A stretch of 64,000 nt of DNA from Neobacillus cucumis. Lineage in GTDB: Bacteria; Bacillota; Bacilli; Bacillales_B; DSM-18226. Below the pieces are notes generated by a model that worked only from the letters and a program-made list of their open reading frames with translations, ran no database searches and was not told where the DNA came from. Of this stretch, positions 35,163-46,200 are shown one piece after another. The stretch is taken from contig NZ_JAMBOH010000013.1 of NCBI RefSeq assembly GCF_023715505.1, positions 1-64,000 of the forward strand. The letters run 5' to 3'. A program made the position numbers and the translations under genes. Within the stretch, counting starts at the first letter, position 1, and every line of letters starts with the position of its first letter.

Positions 35163-35918
35163 CTAATTAGCAATGACAAGTTGGATGCCATTTTCCTTAG
35201 CGTATTTTTGATAGGAGCCATTTGGAATCGTATCGGTAACGATATAATCAATCTCACTTAAACTACAATAGGTCATTAAACCATACTTATCAAATTTATC
35301 ATGGTCTACCAATAAATAGACCTCTCTACTCCTGCTGACAATGGTCTTTTTTAATTCACTTTCTAGTGGCGATGCATTCGTGACTCCATTTGATAGTGAT
35401 ATACCGGTAGAAGCCATAAACGCTTTTTTTATATTGTAATCTTTAAGTAGATCAAGATTTCGCGGGTTGCCAAACGAATTGGTTTTAGGGTCAAGCATCC
35501 CACCCATTGAGATGACATTTAAATGCTCAAACGGAAAGGCCCGGATAATCAAGTCAATACTATTTGTAAAGATGGTTAGGTGTTTGTCCTTTAAATACTC
35601 AAACATTTCAATGGTAGTGGTTCCTGAATCGATGAAGATAATATCTTCATTTTCCACAAAACTTGCGGCCTTTTTCACGATGGATCCTTTTTGTTCTTGG
35701 TTACGTCTTTTTCTATCTTGAAAGGATTCAAGTTTTTTATGAATGACCGATACCCCGCCATAAACCTTTTTAAGCTCCCCTCGATCTACTAACTCTTGTA
35801 TATCACGTCTGATCGTATTTTTAGATACATTAAAAATATTCACTAATTCATCTAATGAGGCTGAATCATATTCTAAAACATACTCTTGAATTTTTTTTAT
35901 GCGTTTTTCTTTAATCAA
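35163..35918 (-). CDS. IolR-type DeoR family repressor, copy 2
   Basis: 251 aa with the same domain plan as copy 1: identical MIKEKRIKKIQEYVLE start, wHTH SLDELVNIFNVSKNTIRRDI, then FIDSGTTTIEMFEYL and DHDKFDKYGLMTY. Substitutions cluster in the linker after the wHTH and in the effector pocket region (VCAIPYENL against IRAFPFEHL; ERKTSSFVN against DPKTNSFGN), so effector specificity may differ. No terminator separates it from copy 1, so cotranscription is possible. Confidence 0.85.
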   Translation of the reverse strand: MIKEKRIKKIQEYVLEYDSASLDELVNIFNVSKNTIRRDIQELVDRGELKKVYGGVSVIHKKLESFQDRKRRNQEQKGSIVKKAASFVENEDIIFIDSGTTTIEMFEYLKDKHLTIFTNSIDLIIRAFPFEHLNVISMGGMLDPKTNSFGNPRNLDLLKDYNIKKAFMASTGISLSNGVTNASPLESELKKTIVSRSREVYLLVDHDKFDKYGLMTYCSLSEIDYIVTDTIPNGSYQKYAKENGIQLVIAN

Positions 35919-35970
35919 TTCATTTCACCCCCCCTATGATTCATTTTGATTAACATCTATACAAATATAT

Positions 35971-36073
35971 TATCAATAATTAACCAAAACTTCACTATTT
36001 TTTCTCGAAAAATAAGCACAAATGGATAAATGGTGTGATAAAAGAGAGGATTTTATTACCAAATGTTGGTTCA
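35971..36073. promoter_or_regulatory. IolR-type elements upstream of copy 2
   Basis: TATCAATAATTAACCAAAAC (35971-35990) has tandem ATCAA and ACCAA elements. ACCAAATGTTGGT (about 36058-36070) is an inverted pair. They probably serve iolR autoregulation. Confidence 0.5.
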
Positions 36074-36086
36074 AGGGGATTTATCA

Positions 36087-36116
36087 AAAAAAAAACCGAG
36101 CCCTATTAGGACCGGT
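36087..36116 (-). terminator. his operon terminator
   Basis: On the minus strand ACCGGTCC and GGGCTCGGT form a stem that overlaps the last hisI codons, followed by a run of eleven T. Confidence 0.82.
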
Positions 36117-36723
36117 CTTTGTGTCTTTCTTCTAAAGTTCTTAAAACTTCTTTAAACGGAAGCCCCTGTTCTACCAATAAAACCTGAAGGTGATAAAGCA
36201 AATCGGCCGCTTCCCATCGAAGTTCTTCATGGTCACGGTTTTTGGCGGCAATAATCACCTCTGCCGCTTCTTCGCCGACCTTTTTCAAAATCTTATCGAC
36301 GCCTTTTTCAAACAGGTATGTTGTATACGCACCTTCTGGACGCTCTTTTTCACGATCTAAGATGACCTTTTCTAGTGATTGCAGGATCTGATAGTCAGCA
36401 AAATTGGCTTCACGGTCCACAATCCGTTCTGAAAAACAGCTGACGGCGCCAGTGTGGCAGGCAGGTCCTTTCGGATAAACCTGTACTAATAACGCATCCT
36501 GATCACAGTCATAATTGATGCTGGCTACTGTCTGGGTATTGCCGCTGGTTGCTCCCTTATGCCACAATTCCTGGCGGGAACGGCTGTAAAACCAAGTTTC
36601 GCCACTTTCGATCGTCTTTTTCAAAGATTCCTCATTCATATAAGCGAGAGTTAACACTTCTTTTGTATCAGCATCTTGTACAATCGCGGGGACAAGCCCC
36701 TTTTCATCAAATTTCACGTTCAT
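36106..36723 (-). CDS. hisI: HisI(E), bifunctional phosphoribosyl-AMP cyclohydrolase/phosphoribosyl-ATP pyrophosphatase
   Basis: 205 aa with two fused domains for steps 2 and 3 of histidine synthesis. The N-terminal cyclohydrolase domain has [23 protein letters not shown] and [10 protein letters not shown] zinc and substrate motifs. The C-terminal pyrophosphatase helix bundle has [15 protein letters not shown] and [13 protein letters not shown] (about 110-205). Its ATG overlaps the hisF stop (ATGA). Last gene of the his operon. Confidence 0.95.
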   Translation of the reverse strand: MNVKFDEKGLVPAIVQDADTKEVLTLAYMNEESLKKTIESGETWFYSRSRQELWHKGATSGNTQTVASINYDCDQDALLVQVYPKGPACHTGAVSCFSERIVDREANFADYQILQSLEKVILDREKERPEGAYTTYLFEKGVDKILKKVGEEAAEVIIAAKNRDHEELRWEAADLLYHLQVLLVEQGLPFKEVLRTLEERHKDRS

Positions 36724-37481
36724 CGTATGCTCACTCCTTTTTCCCTTAAAAAGCTTTTAACCTCATCTACGGATGTTTCCTTATAATGAAAAATGGAGGC
36801 AGCAAGAGCTGCATCGGCTTTTCCAGCTAAAAAGGATTCAGCAAAATGGCCGGCATTTCCAGCACCGCCTGAAGCGATAACAGGAATGGTTACAGCTTCA
36901 CTAACCGCTTTGGTCAGTTCTAAATCAAATCCATTTTTCTCGCCGTCACTGTCCATACTTGTAAGGAGGATTTCCCCTGCGCCAAGTTCAGCTGCTTCAA
37001 CTGCCCACTCGACTACTTTTTTCTCTGTCGGTGTTCGGCCGCCGTGGGTATAGACACGCCAGGTCCCGATTTTAGGATCAAATTTCGCATCGATGGCCAC
37101 CACAATGCATTGGGAGCCGAAGTAACTGGCGCCTTCCTTGATCAAGCCGGGATTTAAGACTGCCGCTGTGTTCAGCGACACTTTATCGGCACCGGCCCGG
37201 AGAATTTTTTTCATATCCTCTAAGGCATTGATGCCACCGCCAACGGTGAACGGAATCGCAAGCTCAGATGCTACAGCCTTAACAACCTCAACCATTGTTT
37301 TCCGGCCCTCAACGGATGCGGAAATATCGAGGAAAACCAATTCGTCTGCACCTTGCTCATCATAAAATCGCGCTAGTTCAACAGGATCGCCGGCATCGCG
37401 GAGCTGGACAAATTGGATGCCTTTAACAACCCGGCCATCCTTTACATCAAGACAGGGAATAATTCGCTTGGTTAATGTCAC
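36720..37481 (-). CDS. hisF: HisF, imidazole glycerol phosphate synthase cyclase subunit
   Basis: 253-aa TIM barrel that joins PRFAR with ammonia from HisH to make imidazole glycerol phosphate and AICAR. Catalytic Asp in [13 protein letters not shown] (Asp11) and Asp130 region in VAIDAKFD; phosphate-binding GGGI and ASGGAG. It overlaps hisA and hisI by 4 bp at each end. Confidence 0.97.
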   Translation of the reverse strand: MTLTKRIIPCLDVKDGRVVKGIQFVQLRDAGDPVELARFYDEQGADELVFLDISASVEGRKTMVEVVKAVASELAIPFTVGGGINALEDMKKILRAGADKVSLNTAAVLNPGLIKEGASYFGSQCIVVAIDAKFDPKIGTWRVYTHGGRTPTEKKVVEWAVEAAELGAGEILLTSMDSDGEKNGFDLELTKAVSEAVTIPVIASGGAGNAGHFAESFLAGKADAALAASIFHYKETSVDEVKSFLREKGVSIR

Positions 37482-38203
37482 TTTACTCCCACCTCTTCCA
37501 ATGCTTCCTTAAGGGTAAAGCGATTTTCGTAAAGGGCCTTTCCTACAATCGCTCCTCGAATCCCTTTTTTCGCAATAGCCTGTAAGTCGGCAAGACTGCT
37601 GACACCGCCGGAGGCAATGACATTTTTCCCTGTCACTTCAGCCAGTTCCCAAACCGCATTAATATTCGGGCCGGCTAAGGTACCATCTGTAGCAATATCG
37701 GTAAAAATAAACGTTTCGGCACCTGCATCGGCAAATCGCTTGCCAAGCTCAATCGCCTTGACGGATGATGTATCAAGCCAGCCATGTGTGGCGACATAAC
37801 CGTTTTTCGCATCAATGCCTACGGCAATTTTTGCCCCATACTTTTCTATCATTTCGATCGCAAACTCTGGATTGGAAACGGCAATACTGCCAATAATCAC
37901 GCGGTCGACGCCATTTTCCAAATAGTGGAGGATATCCTCTTCTGTGCGGATCCCGCCGCCAATTTGAACTTTTGCATCTAGGTTTTGCGCTGCTTCAATG
38001 ACAAAACGGTCATTTACGCGCTTGCCGTCTTTCGCACCATCAAGGTCGACCATATGGATCCATTCGGCCCCCGCAGCTGCAAAGCTTTTTGCCATTTCAA
38101 AAGGGGAATCCCCGTAAATGGTTTCTTTATCATAGTCCCCTTGAAGGAGACGGACACATTTGCCGCCCCGCATATCGATTGCCGGGTAAATCGTTAAACT
38201 CAT
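37478..38203 (-). CDS. hisA: HisA, ProFAR isomerase
   Basis: 241-aa TIM barrel isomerising ProFAR to PRFAR (EC 5.3.1.16). Catalytic Asp8 in [13 protein letters not shown] and an Asp in [10 protein letters not shown], with phosphate motifs GGGIRT and ASGGVS. Overlaps hisH and hisF by 4 bp, showing tight translational coupling. Confidence 0.97.
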   Translation of the reverse strand: MSLTIYPAIDMRGGKCVRLLQGDYDKETIYGDSPFEMAKSFAAAGAEWIHMVDLDGAKDGKRVNDRFVIEAAQNLDAKVQIGGGIRTEEDILHYLENGVDRVIIGSIAVSNPEFAIEMIEKYGAKIAVGIDAKNGYVATHGWLDTSSVKAIELGKRFADAGAETFIFTDIATDGTLAGPNINAVWELAEVTGKNVIASGGVSSLADLQAIAKKGIRGAIVGKALYENRFTLKEALEEVGVK

Positions 38204-38826
38204 CGAACCGCATCCCTTTCCGCTGCCAATTTTAAAAAGTTATCCAAGAGAGCCATCCCAAGTCTGCTGCTTTTTTCAGGATGAAATTGCATTCCAAAAA
38301 TATTATCTCTTCCTACGACCGCTGAGACTTGTTCATGGTAGTCAGCCTTTGCCAGAAGGGCATCATTATTGTCAGCATCGACAAAATAGGAATGCACGAA
38401 ATAAACGTAATCTTCAGTTAGATCGTTTAAAAGAGGGGAATCTTGAACAAATTCTAGCCTGTTCCAGCCCATATGCGGCACTTTGTAGGTTTCGCCTGCC
38501 GGTGTAGTACCTGGAAAACGGCGGACCTTACCCGGAAGCAGCCCAAGTCCTTTTGTCAGACCATTTTCTTCACTTTCTTCAAAAAGCAGCTGCATGCCAA
38601 GGCAGATGCCCAATAACGGCTTACCGGTTGCAGCGAATTCCTTTATCGTCTCTACCTGTAAGCGTTCCATTGCATCACGGAAGGAACCTACTCCCGGGAG
38701 AATTAACGCATCAGCACTAAGTAACTCGTCTTTATCAGCGGAAATGAAATAATCTGCTCCTAGCCGCTCAAGGGCTTTGCTGACGCTAAACAGGTTTCCC
38801 ATCCCGTAATCTACGATTCCAATCAT
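38200..38826 (-). CDS. hisH: HisH, imidazole glycerol phosphate synthase glutaminase subunit
   Basis: 208-aa class I glutamine amidotransferase supplying ammonia to HisF. The N-terminus is [12 protein letters not shown], the nucleophile Cys lies in [11 protein letters not shown], and His-Glu in [10 protein letters not shown] chose ATG at 38826 behind AAGGAAGG; the longer ORF runs back into hisB in another frame. It starts 40 bp after the hisB stop. Confidence 0.96.
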   Translation of the reverse strand: MIGIVDYGMGNLFSVSKALERLGADYFISADKDELLSADALILPGVGSFRDAMERLQVETIKEFAATGKPLLGICLGMQLLFEESEENGLTKGLGLLPGKVRRFPGTTPAGETYKVPHMGWNRLEFVQDSPLLNDLTEDYVYFVHSYFVDADNNDALLAKADYHEQVSAVVGRDNIFGMQFHPEKSSRLGMALLDNFLKLAAERDAVR

Positions 38827-38866
38827 CTCTGTCACCTTCCTTAAGTCGATTTGTCCGCGCTCGCTG

Positions 38867-39454
38867 TTAAAGCATTCCTTTGGTTGATGGCACACCTTTG
38901 ATGCGTGGATCAACGGTCGTTGCCTCGTCTAATGCTCTCGCTAATGCCTTAAAAACGGCTTCAATCATATGGTGGGTGTTCTGACCATAATGGACGATGA
39001 CATGGAGGTTCATCCGGGCCTCAAGGGCAAGCTTCCAGAGGAACTCGTGAACTAGCTCAGTATCAAACGTTCCGACTTTTTGACTTGGGAATTCTGCACG
39101 CATTTCAAGATGCGGGCGGTTGCTAAGGTCGACGACTACCTGAGCAAGCGCCTCATCCATTGGTACGAATGCATTTCCGTAACGCTTGATGCCGCGTTTA
39201 TCACCAAGGGCTTCTCGGAGGGCCTGGCCCAAACAGATACCGATATCTTCAGTTGTATGATGATCATCGACTTCAATGTCCCCTTTGGCATCGACGGTTA
39301 AATTAAAATGTCCGTGCTTGGTAAATAAATCAAGCATGTGGGTCATGAACGGGACGCCGGTTTCCAAATTGGACTGGCCTTCTCCATCAATATCAAACGC
39401 TAGTTTAATTTGTGTTTCGCCTGTATATCGTTCAATACTTGCAGATCTTTCCAT
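38867..39454 (-). CDS. hisB: HisB, imidazoleglycerol-phosphate dehydratase
   Basis: 195-aa monofunctional dehydratase (EC 4.2.1.19). Metal-binding His motifs [11 protein letters not shown] and the second repeat [17 protein letters not shown] are present. I chose ATG at 39454 after AAAGGAG. The upstream neighbour hisD is separated by a 458-bp gap filled with 52-bp repeats, unusual inside this operon. Confidence 0.96.
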   Translation of the reverse strand: MERSASIERYTGETQIKLAFDIDGEGQSNLETGVPFMTHMLDLFTKHGHFNLTVDAKGDIEVDDHHTTEDIGICLGQALREALGDKRGIKRYGNAFVPMDEALAQVVVDLSNRPHLEMRAEFPSQKVGTFDTELVHEFLWKLALEARMNLHVIVHYGQNTHHMIEAVFKALARALDEATTVDPRIKGVPSTKGML

Positions 39455-39529
39455 ATGCGCTCTCCTTTTTACTCTTTTAAATAGTTGGTGTAGGGGATTG
39501 AGGATCATACCTTGTGTTTTTCTGTAAGT

Positions 39530-39900
39530 TTTGTCTTCATTAACCCCTCATGTGGACAGTTCCTTTGGATTTCTCCTTAGTTTTGTCCTCATGAACCCCT
39601 CATGTGGACAGTTCCTTTCGATTTTTCCCTAGTTTTGTCCTCATGAACCCCTCATGCGGACAGTTCCTTTGGATTTCTCCCTAGTTTTGTCCTCATGAAC
39701 CCCTCATGTGGACAGTTCCTTTGGCTTTCTCCCTAGTTTTGTCCTCATGAACCCCTCATGCGGACAGTTCCTTTGGATTTCTCCCTAGTTTTGTCCTCAT
39801 GAACCCTTCTTGAGGACAGTTCCTTTGGATTCCCAACTAGATTTGTCCTCATCAATCCCTCTTAAGGACAGTCCTTTCGGTTTCCCTGCCGGCTTTGTCT
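39530..39900. repeat. 52-bp tandem repeat array between hisD and hisB
   Basis: TTTGTC starts recur at 39530, 39582, 39634, 39686, 39738, 39790, 39842 and 39894, exactly 52 bp apart. Each unit carries a dyad, TGTCC-T-CATGA-loop-TCATG-T-GGACA. Outer units have drifted but keep pairing (for example TGTCCTCA with TGAGGACA). It is not a CRISPR array: there are no unique spacers. No gene lies here. Confidence 0.95.
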
Positions 39901-39912
39901 TCAATGAGCAAT

Positions 39913-41187
39913 TTATTTATCGTTCTTCAGCCTTGTCTCAACCGCACGAGCGTGGGCCTCGAGCCCTTCCATCCGGGCGAAGGCTGCGATTTTTGCTCCG
40001 TTCTCCTTCAAAGCCTTTTCACTATATATAATTACACTAGATTTCTTCTGAAAATCATCGACATTCAGCGGGCTGGAGAACCGTGCTGTTCCATTTGTCG
40101 GCAGAACATGATTCGGTCCGGCAAAATAATCGCCGACTGGCTCTGAACTATACCGGCCAATAAAAATGGCGCCGGCATGACGAATTTTCCCCAACAGCTC
40201 CATCGCATTTTCGGTGATCACTTCCAGATGTTCCGGTGCTAATTGATTGACCGTTTCGACCGCTTCGTCGAGATCAGCTGTTACATAAATCGCACCGTAA
40301 TCGGCAATCGCACGAGAAGCGATATCCCTGCGCGGCAGTACAGCAAGCTGTTTTTCCACTTCCTCGGCAACCGCTTCTGCTAACGCAAGTGACGGGGTCA
40401 CAAGAACACTGCAGGCGCGCGGGTCGTGCTCGGCTTGTGATAACAAATCAGCCGCCACTTCATCAGCACGGGCTGAATCATCTGCTAGAACGGCAATCTC
40501 ACTAGGACCGGCAATCATATCAATATCGACATCGCCAAAGACTTCGCGTTTGGCCAGAGCGACAAAGATATTTCCAGGTCCGGTAATTTTATCAACAGGA
40601 GCAATGGATTCTGTTCCGTAAGCAAGCGCAGCAACCGCTTGAGCGCCGCCTACTTTAAAAATTTCTTTGACGCCTGCTTCTTTTGCAGCCACTAACACCG
40701 CTGCAGGAAGTTTCCCTGATTCATCTGGAGGAGATACCATCACAATCCGCTTCACTCCAGCTACTTTCGCCGGAATCACATTCATTAAAACGGATGATGG
40801 ATAGGCCGCCGTGCCCCCTGGTACATACACACCCACTGAATCAAGCGCGGTGATTTTTTGACCCAGGATTGTTCCATTTTCTTCGGTTGTCATCCAGGAA
40901 GGGCGGAGCTGCTTCTCATGAAAAGATTTAATATTCTCTGCTGCTTCGCGTACGATTTCGATATACTCCTGATCTACGTCAGCATAGGCCGCTTCTATTT
41001 CACTTTCGGTCACCGAAAAAGAAGATAGTTGGACGCGGTCGAATTTTTCGGTAAACTCTCTTAATGCCTCATCGCCGCGATTGCGAATTTCCGTAATGAT
41101 TCCCTTTACAACGGCGAGCTGCTCGGAGGTGCCTGCTTCAATCGACCGTTTGATGGAAACCAATTCGTTTACTCTTAATATTTTCAT
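39913..41187 (-). CDS. hisD: HisD, histidinol dehydrogenase
   Basis: 424-aa zinc and NAD-dependent enzyme doing the last two oxidations to L-histidine (EC 1.1.1.23). Motifs: [62 protein letters not shown] and [16 protein letters not shown] chose ATG at 41187 after GGGGGC; the first ATG overlaps the hisG stop. Confidence 0.96.
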   Translation of the reverse strand: MKILRVNELVSIKRSIEAGTSEQLAVVKGIITEIRNRGDEALREFTEKFDRVQLSSFSVTESEIEAAYADVDQEYIEIVREAAENIKSFHEKQLRPSWMTTEENGTILGQKITALDSVGVYVPGGTAAYPSSVLMNVIPAKVAGVKRIVMVSPPDESGKLPAAVLVAAKEAGVKEIFKVGGAQAVAALAYGTESIAPVDKITGPGNIFVALAKREVFGDVDIDMIAGPSEIAVLADDSARADEVAADLLSQAEHDPRACSVLVTPSLALAEAVAEEVEKQLAVLPRRDIASRAIADYGAIYVTADLDEAVETVNQLAPEHLEVITENAMELLGKIRHAGAIFIGRYSSEPVGDYFAGPNHVLPTNGTARFSSPLNVDDFQKKSSVIIYSEKALKENGAKIAAFARMEGLEAHARAVETRLKNDK

Positions 41188-41201
41188 AACTAAAGCCCCC
41201 A

Positions 41202-41825
41202 TTACACTACTTCGCTAAGTCGTTTCACCATATCATCAATCTGCTGATCCTTAAGGCGGTAACTGACAGGATTGACCACAATCCGTGACGTTACATCCTT
41301 AATTCGTTCATACTCCACAAGTCCATTTTCCTTTAATGTCCGTCCGGTTGACACAATATCAACAATCCGGTCAGATAGCCCGATAATTGGAGCAAGCTCA
41401 ATCGAACCGTTTAGTTTTATAATTTCAACCTGTTCCCCTTGCTCACGGAAGTAAGCCTCAGCCACATTCGGATATTTGGTGGCGACTCGAGGTGCGACGT
41501 CATTCATTTTTGTATCCGGAAGGCCGGCAACTGCCAAATAGCAGTAGCTGATTTTTAGATCGAGAAGTTCGTAGACATCGCGCTCTTCTTCTAGCAATAC
41601 ATCTTTGCCGGCAATTCCGACATCAGCCACACCGTGCTCTACATATGTAGCGACATCCATCGGCTTTGCTAAAATAAACCGTAAGCCCTCCTCGGGAACG
41701 TCAATAATTAGTTTTCGCGAATCATCAAATTCCGGCGGCAGCTTATAACCCGCTTTTCGGAGCAGTTCTACGGCCTCAATAAAAATCCGCCCTTTTGGCA
41801 TCGCAATTGTTAATAGGTTACTCAT
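41202..41825 (-). CDS. hisG: HisG, ATP phosphoribosyltransferase (short form)
   Basis: 207-aa catalytic subunit for the first committed step of histidine synthesis (EC 2.4.2.17). It starts [15 protein letters not shown] and has [11 protein letters not shown] and [14 protein letters not shown] (PRPP-binding). It is the short form that lacks the regulatory domain, so it needs HisZ, encoded next door. I chose ATG at 41825 after GGAGGG; it overlaps the hisZ stop. Confidence 0.96.
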   Translation of the reverse strand: MSNLLTIAMPKGRIFIEAVELLRKAGYKLPPEFDDSRKLIIDVPEEGLRFILAKPMDVATYVEHGVADVGIAGKDVLLEEERDVYELLDLKISYCYLAVAGLPDTKMNDVAPRVATKYPNVAEAYFREQGEQVEIIKLNGSIELAPIIGLSDRIVDIVSTGRTLKENGLVEYERIKDVTSRIVVNPVSYRLKDQQIDDMVKRLSEVV

Positions 41826-42990
41826 TGGCGCGCCCTCCAATTAAATAGGTTGTCTCGGCAAACCGTTTCGTAAACGCATCAAGATTTCTTACGCCGGTGA
41901 TATCCTGCAGGACAGCTTTTTTCCCTTGATCATGCATGCTTGCAGCCAATTCGAATGCTTCCTTCCGCCGTTCCTGACTGAAGAAGATGCAGTGTGTGGT
42001 GTTTTCTAGCTGCCCGCCTTGAAGTGCTTCTAGGAGCATATCCATTCGGACGGCAAAACCAGTGGCGCTCGCCGTTTTGCCAAATTTCTCTATTAAACTA
42101 TAGCGGCCGCCATTTCCGATTGGGAAACCCACATTTCCGGCATAGGCTTCAAAAAGGATACCGGAATAATAGCTCATATGGCTGACAATCGTAAAATCAA
42201 ATTTCACATATTCTGCCACGCCATAGTCTTTAATAACCTCCCACAATTCCTTGAGTTCAAGGATGGCCTGTTTGCCTTTGTCATTCTCGATGATATCGAG
42301 AGCCAAGCCAATGATTTCTTCTCCCCCTCGTAATTCGAGAAGCTGCAAGAGTCTTTTTTTATCAATGGATGATAGCGGAAGCGAGTTTACGTGCTCGCGG
42401 TAGCCTACATAATTTTTTTCAAATAAATATTTTCGTAATGTGGTGGCTCTGCCATTTGTTCCAAGGATTTGAACAAACAGTTCGTTCGCAAAGCCTACAT
42501 GTCCGATTGAGACTTGAAATTGCTCAAGTCCTGCTTTTTTTAATGAAGAAATCAAGAGGGCAATAACCTCTCCATCACAAGAAACAGTTTCCTCATTGAG
42601 GCATTCCACGCCGATTTGTTCAAATTCTGCCGGACGTCCGCCTTCGCGCTGCTGGGCACGGAATACATTGGCCGAGTAGGCTAATCTAACGGGAAGGTCC
42701 TCATTTAAAAGCTTTGAGGCAGCTACCCGGGCAATCGGAGCGGTCATATCAGGTCTTAGTACGACTGTATGCCCTTCTTTGTCGAGCAGTTTAAATAACT
42801 GCTGGTCCGCGATTGCAGATGCTGCTCCAACGGTTTCGTAATATTCAAGTGTTGGGGTTTCGATAAATTGATACCCCCACAGTTTCAAGGTATCTGCCAC
42901 CCCGGTGCGGACTTGATGTTTTTTTTCATATAGTTCTGGCAATGTGTCCCGCATCCCCAGCGGCTTTTCAAACATAAACAAGCGGCTCAT
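41818..42990 (-). CDS. hisZ: HisZ, ATP phosphoribosyltransferase regulatory subunit
   Basis: 390-aa histidyl-tRNA-synthetase paralogue that forms a complex with short HisG and confers histidine feedback. It has class II synthetase-like motifs ([55 protein letters not shown]) but no anticodon-binding domain, so it is not HisS. ATG at 42990 follows AAAGGATG. First gene of the his operon, downstream of a good sigma-A promoter. Confidence 0.94.
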   Translation of the reverse strand: MSRLFMFEKPLGMRDTLPELYEKKHQVRTGVADTLKLWGYQFIETPTLEYYETVGAASAIADQQLFKLLDKEGHTVVLRPDMTAPIARVAASKLLNEDLPVRLAYSANVFRAQQREGGRPAEFEQIGVECLNEETVSCDGEVIALLISSLKKAGLEQFQVSIGHVGFANELFVQILGTNGRATTLRKYLFEKNYVGYREHVNSLPLSSIDKKRLLQLLELRGGEEIIGLALDIIENDKGKQAILELKELWEVIKDYGVAEYVKFDFTIVSHMSYYSGILFEAYAGNVGFPIGNGGRYSLIEKFGKTASATGFAVRMDMLLEALQGGQLENTTHCIFFSQERRKEAFELAASMHDQGKKAVLQDITGVRNLDAFTKRFAETTYLIGGRANE

Positions 42991-43065
42991 TATGCTCATC
43001 CTTTATCTTCAGATTTGCTTTTATTTTTCAAAATCCTTTAGTCTGCTAATGTGCTAATAAACTAA

Positions 43066-43094
43066 AGTTTACCTTTTTCCTCACGCTCCGTCAA
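43066..43094 (-). promoter_or_regulatory. his operon promoter
   Basis: TTGACG (43089-43094), 17-bp spacer, TAAACT (43066-43071) on the minus strand, about 75 bp before hisZ. I see no T-box specifier or terminator/antiterminator pair in the leader. Confidence 0.65.
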
Positions 43095-43205
43095 TCAAAA
43101 ACACTTAAGTTTCTTATATTTTAAACTAGTTTTCCTTCTAGTACGCAATAAATTTATCGAATTTTCACGAGATTCAGCAGAATTTGTTTTATTATAGCAA
43201 AAAAA

Positions 43206-43229
43206 CACCCCTGAATATGATCAGGAGTG
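43206..43229 (-). terminator. Terminator of the nucleotidase gene
   Basis: CACTCCTGA and TCAGGGGTG form the stem on the minus strand, followed by T7. It starts 13 bp after the stop. Confidence 0.85.
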
Positions 43230-43241
43230 CATTTTGTATTA

Positions 43242-46200
43242 TTACTGGAATTTCGGATTGCTTTTTACTAACTTTACAGAAGTTGCTTTACTAGTATTTC
43301 CAGCTGCGTCTGTGGCTGTAAAGGTTAACACTGTATCATGTGTCTGAGCCGATTTAAATGGGATGGTGAATACTCCATCTTGACCGGCTGAAATACTGCC
43401 TAGCAGTGTTTTTCCATTATAAACGTTTACGGTTGAACCTGCTTCCGCTTTTCCAGTTACACTCTTTGCTGGAGCAATGATTTGTCCAACTACTGGCGCA
43501 TCTGGAGCTGTAACATCTTTAACAACCACTTTTGTTTCAGTGCTTGTGTTTCCTGCCACATCAGTTGCTATGACGATTACTTCCGTACCAGCTTTTAATG
43601 GTGAAATGCTTACTTCATACGTTCCATCAGAGTTTGCGGTCGCTGTCCCAATGACTTGACCATTAGCTTTTACTTCCACCTTTGCACCATCTTCTGTTTT
43701 TCCGGTAACTTTTGTAGATTGATCGGTTACTTCATTCACAGCTGGCGCGGCAGGTGCAACCTTATCAATTAAGATTCTGCCTTCAATTTGTGCTGAAATT
43801 GGCGCGGTAAAGGACTTAATATAGTTTACAAATGCATCAAGGTCAGATGACCATGTCGTTCGGTTTGTGCCCTGCTTAAGAACAACGAATCCATCGCCGC
43901 CGTCTGCCATGAAGTTATTGACAGTTACAGAATAGATTCCATTGGGATCAATTTTTGATCCATCTTGCAGATAAATATCGATTACTTTCTGTCCTAGTGG
44001 TAAGTTATTGGACCAAGTGTACTTCAAACCAGAAATTTGCATAATTCGGTTTCGATCGGCTGCAAACTGTTGATTTAGTAATATTCTTACTTGCTCACCA
44101 GTGATTTTCATTGTAACAATATCGTTGCCGAATGGCTGGATTGCAAATAAATCACCCCATGTTATTGGCCCTGCTTTTTTGATATCATCACGGATACCAC
44201 CGACATTCATAAAGGCAAAGTTGGTATTGGTTGCCGCTCTCATTCCATCAGCGATCAGGTTACCGAGTGGCGCTTCCCCTGCTTCATTAGTAGTACGTGA
44301 AATTGGCGCCGCTGCATTCCCTACTACTTGATTTGTTATTGGAGCCACATCCGCCTGATATTTGTCCATCTCTGCTTTAATTTTTGCATCAAGATGGGCA
44401 GCATCTTGGAACGTGGTCACAATTTCTGCTCTTTTCTCAACAATATCCTGCGTAACCGGGTCAATAGTTAAATCGACATCAGAGAAAGCTGTTCCATAAG
44501 AATACGATTGAACTAGCAGTTTTCCATCAACTGTGGAGTTTAAATATTTATGGTCATGCGCTCCAAAAATAACATCCACTTCATCATCGACTGCCTTGGC
44601 AATATCGACTACTTTACCAGTTGGGTTGGAGCCGTCTGTCGCTGAAGTACCAGGGTCATGAGCAAGAACGACAATCGATTTAATACCTTGACCTTTTAAT
44701 TCAGCTGTATACTTGTTGATCGCTTCAGCTTCATCTGTAAATTTAACTCCAGCCACACCACTTGGCGTAACAATACTTGGTGTTTCGGTTGTTACCACAC
44801 CGATAAAGCCAACTTTCACCCCGTCTACTTCCTTAACCACATATGGAGGCAAAATTAACTCACCTGTATCTTCTTTCTCCACGTTTGCTGCAACGTATGG
44901 GAAGTCTGCGCCCTCAAATTCACCATATTTCTCAACGGTCTTAGGATGAGAACCGCCATTAATTAAACGAAGCATCTCGGTGACGCCTTCATCAAATTCA
45001 TGGTTACCAATCGTACCGACATCAAAGCCAATTTCATTTAGAATTCGGATCGTAGGTTCATCTTGTAATAAAGCAGACACAGGACGGCTTGCACCAACTG
45101 CATCTCCTGCTTGGACCATTAACGTGTTCGAAGGATTTGCTGCTTCTCTTTCCTTTAAGTAACCCGCTAAATATTCAATTCCGCCGGCAGGTTTACCTGC
45201 TACAGTGGTTTTATAGTCTAGTTGTCCGTGTAAATCGTTAATACCTAGTAATTGAACATGAACGTCTTGTTCAAGCGCATATTGTTCAAAGCCATCAGAA
45301 GTCGGACCAACATCTTTAATAGTAGGTGATGATGCTAAAACATCTTTTGCCGCTGGTGAAGATTTAAAGGTTAATGTCTTCGCTACTCCACCAACAGGAG
45401 CGATTTTCCAGTTATTATCCGCAACAGGATTTACAACCCCTTGTGCCTTAATATAATCCATTAAAATCTGACGGTTTTCTAAAGGCGAATCAACTACAAT
45501 GGTTGCCTTTCCACCTTTCGTTCCTGGGAAGTTCCCGCCGCCGCTTGCACGATAGTTATTAGTCGCAACAATAAATTTTTGATTTGGATCAATCGCTGAT
45601 CCATCCATATTAGTAAAATGAATAATACGGTGAGCATCTGGGTTAGAAACCACACCTGTCGTATAGTTATATCTTGCTGGCTGTGTAACATCGATTTGGT
45701 ATTTAACTCCATCAATGACATCAAAATTGAATGGCTGGAATCCATAATCGATTAATTCTTGTGCGTTGGCATTATTAGGATCAATGGTGTTGAATTGTGA
45801 CGCAGACATTTCTAACCATTCTTTCACTTCTGCGCCCGTTAATTCTACAGCTTTTAATGTGTTGTTATACAAATAAAGGTCATTGGCACTCTTTATGGAA
45901 AGGTCGCCTTTTGCAATGTTTGTATAATCTGTTGCCCCTTGGCGGCCTGCTTTGAATGGTGCACCGGCAGAAATGACTGGTACATCTTTAAGGTCTGGAC
46001 GGTTCTTATCAATCCAACTCTTCACATAATCTGTTTGTGCATTGTTGACTATCTGAATCGTTGGGTCATCCATTACACGAGAGAAGTAGCTTGACATTGG
46101 TGCACTTGTCTCACCAATTTTCCCGCGTACATATGCAAGTGTTGCCTCGTGTTCTGCACTTACGGCCTTAACAATATCAGGATCTTCTGTAGTTGTACCT

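Noticed and set aside
41824..41838. Cloning junction suggested by a GGCGCGCC (AscI) site before hisG
   Set aside because: A single 8-bp match inside the hisZ 3' end with normal flanking genes; no vector sequence.
42991..43241. T-box or histidine attenuator before hisZ
   Set aside because: A plain promoter is visible, but no specifier loop, T-box sequence, His-codon run or terminator/antiterminator pair.
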